DNA of 64,000 nucleotides from JBBRHQ01 sp963720735 (lineage in GTDB: Bacteria > Actinomycetota > Thermoleophilia > Solirubrobacterales > 70-9): the NCBI GenBank assembly GCA_963720735.1, contig CAVRGL010000003.1, forward strand, positions 47,762-111,761, in the 5' to 3' direction. Below the pieces are notes generated by a model. It made no database searches, was not told where the DNA came from, and worked only from the letters and a program-made list of their open reading frames with translations. Each line of letters opens with the position of its first letter. Within the stretch, counting starts at the first letter, position 1. The translations under genes and the position numbers were made by a program. Of the stretch, positions 61,536 through 64,000 are shown one piece after another.

Positions 61536-63067
61536 GCGCACTCGCCGGCGCCGGCGTGGTCGCGGCCGCCGCCGCGGCCGCGGCCGCGATCCTGCTCCTC
61601 CCTTCGCGGACGCGCTCGATCGCGATGCTGGCTGCCCTGTGCCTCCTCCCGGTCCTGATCGCCGGCGACCAGTGGCACTCGGCGGCGATCTCCGATCTCC
61701 GCCACAGCCCGTCGAGGCTGCTGGCGCTGGCCCTGCTGGGGGCCGTGGCGATCGCCGCCCTGGCCGTCCTCTTCAGCCGCCGGCCTCGCCTGCTCCCGCT
61801 GGCGATCGTCGCCGCGCTTCCCTTCCGCATACCCCTGCACGCCGGCGGTGACCAGGCCAACCTGCTCGTCCCCATCTACCTGGTGATAGCGGGCGGAGTC
61901 GTGGCCACCGCCCTCGCGCAGTGGCGCGCCGCCGAGACGGATGGCCGCGGGCCGCGGGTCCGATCCGCGGCAGACCCCGCGGGCCGGCTGCCCTGGATCC
62001 TCGCGACGATCGTCGTCGTCTACGCCCTCCAGACGCTCTACTCCGACGACTTCTCCCAGGGGCTTCAGAACGTCTGCTTCTTCGTCGTCCCGTTCTCGAT
62101 CGCCTTCGCGCTGCTGCTCGAGGTCCGCTGGGATCGCCGGATGCTGGTCACGGCGCTGGCGATCGTCGTCGCCGAGGCGCTGCTCTTCGTCGCGGTCGGG
62201 CTGATCGAGTACGCCAGCCGCGACCTGCTCTGGAACCGGGCGGTGATCCGCTCCAACCAGTTCCACGTCTACTTCAGAGTCAACTCGCTGTTCTGGGACC
62301 CGAACGTCTACGGCCGCTACCTGGCGCTGGTCATCGTCGCCCTCAGCGCGGCCGTGCTCTTCGCCCGCGAGCGCAGGACGACCACAGTGCTGGCGGCGGC
62401 GATCGGCGCCCTCTGGCTCGGGCTGGCGACGACCTTCTCGCAGTCGAGTTTCGCCGCGCTCCTCGCCGGGCTGGCCGTGCTGGCGGCGCTGCGCTGGAGC
62501 CTTCGCTGGACGGCGCTCGCCTGCGCCGGCGCGGCGATCGGCGCCGTCGCCTTCGTTCTCGCCGCCGGCGGCTCGCTGAAGATCGACCTCTCCTCCGGCG
62601 GGACGGTCAACAAGGACACCAGCGGGCGCGCCAACCTGATCTCCGGCGGAGCGGAGCTGTTCGCCGACCGGCCCCTGCAGGGGTACGGGTCGGGCTCGTT
62701 CTCGACCGCCTTCCGCCACCAGGCCGGCGGCAAGGCGCCGGTAACCGAATCCCACACCGAGCCGATCACGATCGCCGCAGAGCAGGGCCTGATCGGCCTG
62801 ATCCTCTATCTCGGCCTTCTCGCGGTGGCCCTTTGGACGATGATCGCCGGCCTGCGGAGCCTGATGCCGGGTCTTGGCAGGGCCCCTCCGCAGCCAGGAT
62901 CTACCGTCGCCTCGGTCGGCGCCGACGTCGTCGCGCGGGCCGCGGTCCTCGCGATGTTCATCGCCCTGATCGTCCACACCCTGGCCTACGCCGGCTTCTA
63001 CGAGGACCCGATCACCTGGGTGCTGCTGGCGATCGCGGGGTCGCTGGCGATCCGCCCCTCCGCGTAG
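61532..63067 (+). CDS. O-antigen ligase/polymerase-family membrane protein
   Basis: A 511-residue protein with about 12 membrane spans and a large outside loop between spans (about 350-410) holding TNTSGRANL-like KDTSGRANLISGGAEL and GYGSGSFSTAFRH, the pattern of the O-antigen ligase (WaaL/Wzy) family. It would polymerise or attach lipid-linked glycans at the outer face. The TTG start at 61532 overlaps the upstream stop. A flippase gene follows after ten bases. Confidence 0.86.
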   Translation: MSALAGAGVVAAAAAAAAAILLLPSRTRSIAMLAALCLLPVLIAGDQWHSAAISDLRHSPSRLLALALLGAVAIAALAVLFSRRPRLLPLAIVAALPFRIPLHAGGDQANLLVPIYLVIAGGVVATALAQWRAAETDGRGPRVRSAADPAGRLPWILATIVVVYALQTLYSDDFSQGLQNVCFFVVPFSIAFALLLEVRWDRRMLVTALAIVVAEALLFVAVGLIEYASRDLLWNRAVIRSNQFHVYFRVNSLFWDPNVYGRYLALVIVALSAAVLFARERRTTTVLAAAIGALWLGLATTFSQSSFAALLAGLAVLAALRWSLRWTALACAGAAIGAVAFVLAAGGSLKIDLSSGGTVNKDTSGRANLISGGAELFADRPLQGYGSGSFSTAFRHQAGGKAPVTESHTEPITIAAEQGLIGLILYLGLLAVALWTMIAGLRSLMPGLGRAPPQPGSTVASVGADVVARAAVLAMFIALIVHTLAYAGFYEDPITWVLLAIAGSLAIRPSA

Positions 63068-63077
63068 GCTCGGGCCG

Positions 63078-64000
63078 ATGAGCGGCTACCTGCGCCGCCT
63101 GGCGACCACCGGCGCGGCCTATACAGGCGCGAGCATCCTCTCGAAGCTGATCGCGGTCGCCCTGCTGCCGCTCTACACGCGGTACCTGACCCCCGCCGAC
63201 TACGGGGCGGCCGAGGTGCTGTTCGCCGCCGTGGTCGCCGCCAGCATCGTCGTGCGGCTGGGCGCGATCGAGGCGCTGCTGCGCTTCTACTACAAGGAGG
63301 ACGAGGACCCCGGGGCGGTGCTCTCCAGCTCGTTCGCAGCGCTCTTCTGGGCGACGAGCGCCGGGGCCCTGATCGCCCTGCCCTTCGCCGAGCCGATCTC
63401 CGAGGCCCTGCTCGACCGGCCGGCCGCCGGGCTGGTGCGGATAGCGATCGGCGGGCTCTGGGTGCTCACCCTGCTCGAGTTCCTGCTGACCATCTTCAGG
63501 CTCGAAGAGCGCGCCCGGGCCTTCTTCGCGACCACGATGGCCAACGTGCTGGTGACGATCCCGGTGACCGTGGCCCTCGTGGTCGGCGCCGACGAGGGCG
63601 CCCGCGGGCTGCTGCTTGGCAGCTACGGGACCGGCGCCGTGTTCGTCGCCGGCCTGATCGTCCTGCATCGTCGCAGCCTCGCGCTGCGCTGGAAGGGACC
63701 GCTCCTCGGCCGGCTGATGCGGTTCGGCCTGCCGACGATGCCGGCGGAGCTCTCGCTGTACTCGCTCAACTTCATCGACCGGATCATCCTGGTTCGCTCC
63801 GCCGGGCTCGCCGAGGCCGGGCTCTACTCACTCGCGGTCAAGTTCGGACAGGGGGTCAACGTCTTCGTCCGCGGCTTCCAGCTCGCCTGGCCGCCGCTCG
63901 CCGTACTCGATCCGCGACGACGACGAGGCCCGTCGGGCCTACTCGGTCGTCGTCACGCTGTTCACCGCGGGATGCGCCTTCGCGGTCACGGCGATGTGGC
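63078..64000 (+). CDS. Oligosaccharide flippase (Wzx-like), partial, with a one-base frameshift
   Basis: From ATG 63078 the frame reads a MOP-superfamily flippase: ASILSKLIAVALLPLYTRYL (about 19-38), then repeated hydrophobic spans and FGLPTMPAELSLYSLNFIDR (about 216-235). Near 63903 the sequence CTCGCCGTACTCG has one G too many. Removing it continues as AYSIRDDDEARRAYSVVV and further membrane sequence to the window edge. Wzx proteins flip lipid-linked oligosaccharides, fitting the preceding O-antigen-ligase-like gene. The end lies outside the window. Confidence 0.85.
   Translation, partial: MSGYLRRLATTGAAYTGASILSKLIAVALLPLYTRYLTPADYGAAEVLFAAVVAASIVVRLGAIEALLRFYYKEDEDPGAVLSSSFAALFWATSAGALIALPFAEPISEALLDRPAAGLVRIAIGGLWVLTLLEFLLTIFRLEERARAFFATTMANVLVTIPVTVALVVGADEGARGLLLGSYGTGAVFVAGLIVLHRRSLALRWKGPLLGRLMRFGLPTMPAELSLYSLNFIDRIILVRSAGLAEAGLYSLAVKFGQGVNVFVRGFQLAWPPLAVLDPRRRRGPSGLLGRRHAVHRGMRLRGHGDV

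Noticed and set aside
61409..62977. 522-codon open frame antisense to the O-antigen-ligase-like gene
   Set aside because: Low-complexity Gln/Arg/Asp sequence opposite a clear multi-span membrane protein.

Overview
The window is chromosomal DNA from a very GC-rich actinobacterium. GTG and TTG starts are frequent and genes are packed with 4-bp overlaps. The family mix is actinobacterial: a dCTP deaminase like the mycobacterial bifunctional enzyme, FHA/PP2C/FtsW/PBP/PASTA-kinase operon, DciA, DUF4446 and menaquinone-based respiration. It best fits the deep-branching class Thermoleophilia (Solirubrobacterales type). That placement is inferred from remembered family resemblance, not from a search. 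The window holds the chromosome replication origin. REGION 1 (1-12.3 kb, nearly all minus strand) is a respiration and tetrapyrrole block: tatC, tatA, dcd, a polyprenyl diphosphate synthase (hepT), demethylmenaquinone methyltransferase (menG), the menaquinol:cytochrome c reductase genes qcrC-qcrB-qcrA, a small HepS-like protein, hemL, a fused AhbA-AhbB siroheme-decarboxylase-type protein, hemB, and an ABC exporter pair. Quinone, cytochrome, heme and Tat export genes sit together, so they probably build one respiratory chain. REGION 2 (12.4-20.1 kb) has a YmdB-type phosphodiesterase, an envelope-sugar-like cluster (PepSY-fused multi-TM glycosyltransferase-like protein, GtrA, type I phosphodiesterase), a PLP aminotransferase with a repeat-derived tail, a first D-Ala-D-Ala ligase and a DUF151 nuclease. 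REGION 3 (20.3-24.6 kb) is accessory DNA. A 42-bp exact duplication of the 3' half of tRNA-Ile(GAU) brackets about 3.5 kb carrying a Fic protein, a decayed acyltransferase and a secreted anchor-type protein, with no integrase visible. REGION 4 (24.6-38.8 kb) is the origin region in classic order: parB, parA, rsmG, jag, yidC, yidD, rnpA and rpmH on the minus strand, then dnaA, a DnaA-box-bearing gap, dnaN, recF, dciA, gyrB and gyrA on the plus strand. REGION 5 (38.8-42.5 kb, minus) has a secreted protein, an HNH nuclease, prephenate dehydratase, a DUF4446 gene broken by an 8-bp duplication, and a membrane-anchored protein. REGION 6 (42.6-53.9 kb) is the growth and division signalling operon: a polytopic Ser/Thr kinase, fhaA (apparent ATC start), fhaB, pstP, ftsW/rodA, a frameshifted class B PBP, a PASTA kinase and a second ddl. 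A convergent kinase with a discoidin-like ectodomain follows. REGION 7 (54-64 kb) has a DsbA-fold protein, a DJ-1/PfpI protein, purM, uppP and a DedA protein, then a plus-strand polysaccharide locus: nucleotide-sugar dehydratase/epimerase, LytR-C protein, FlgD-Ig-like protein, O-antigen-ligase-like protein and a flippase cut by the window edge. Several conserved genes (pbpA, the flippase, an alpha/beta hydrolase) each carry one extra base that breaks the frame. Some of these are probably sequence errors rather than biology.
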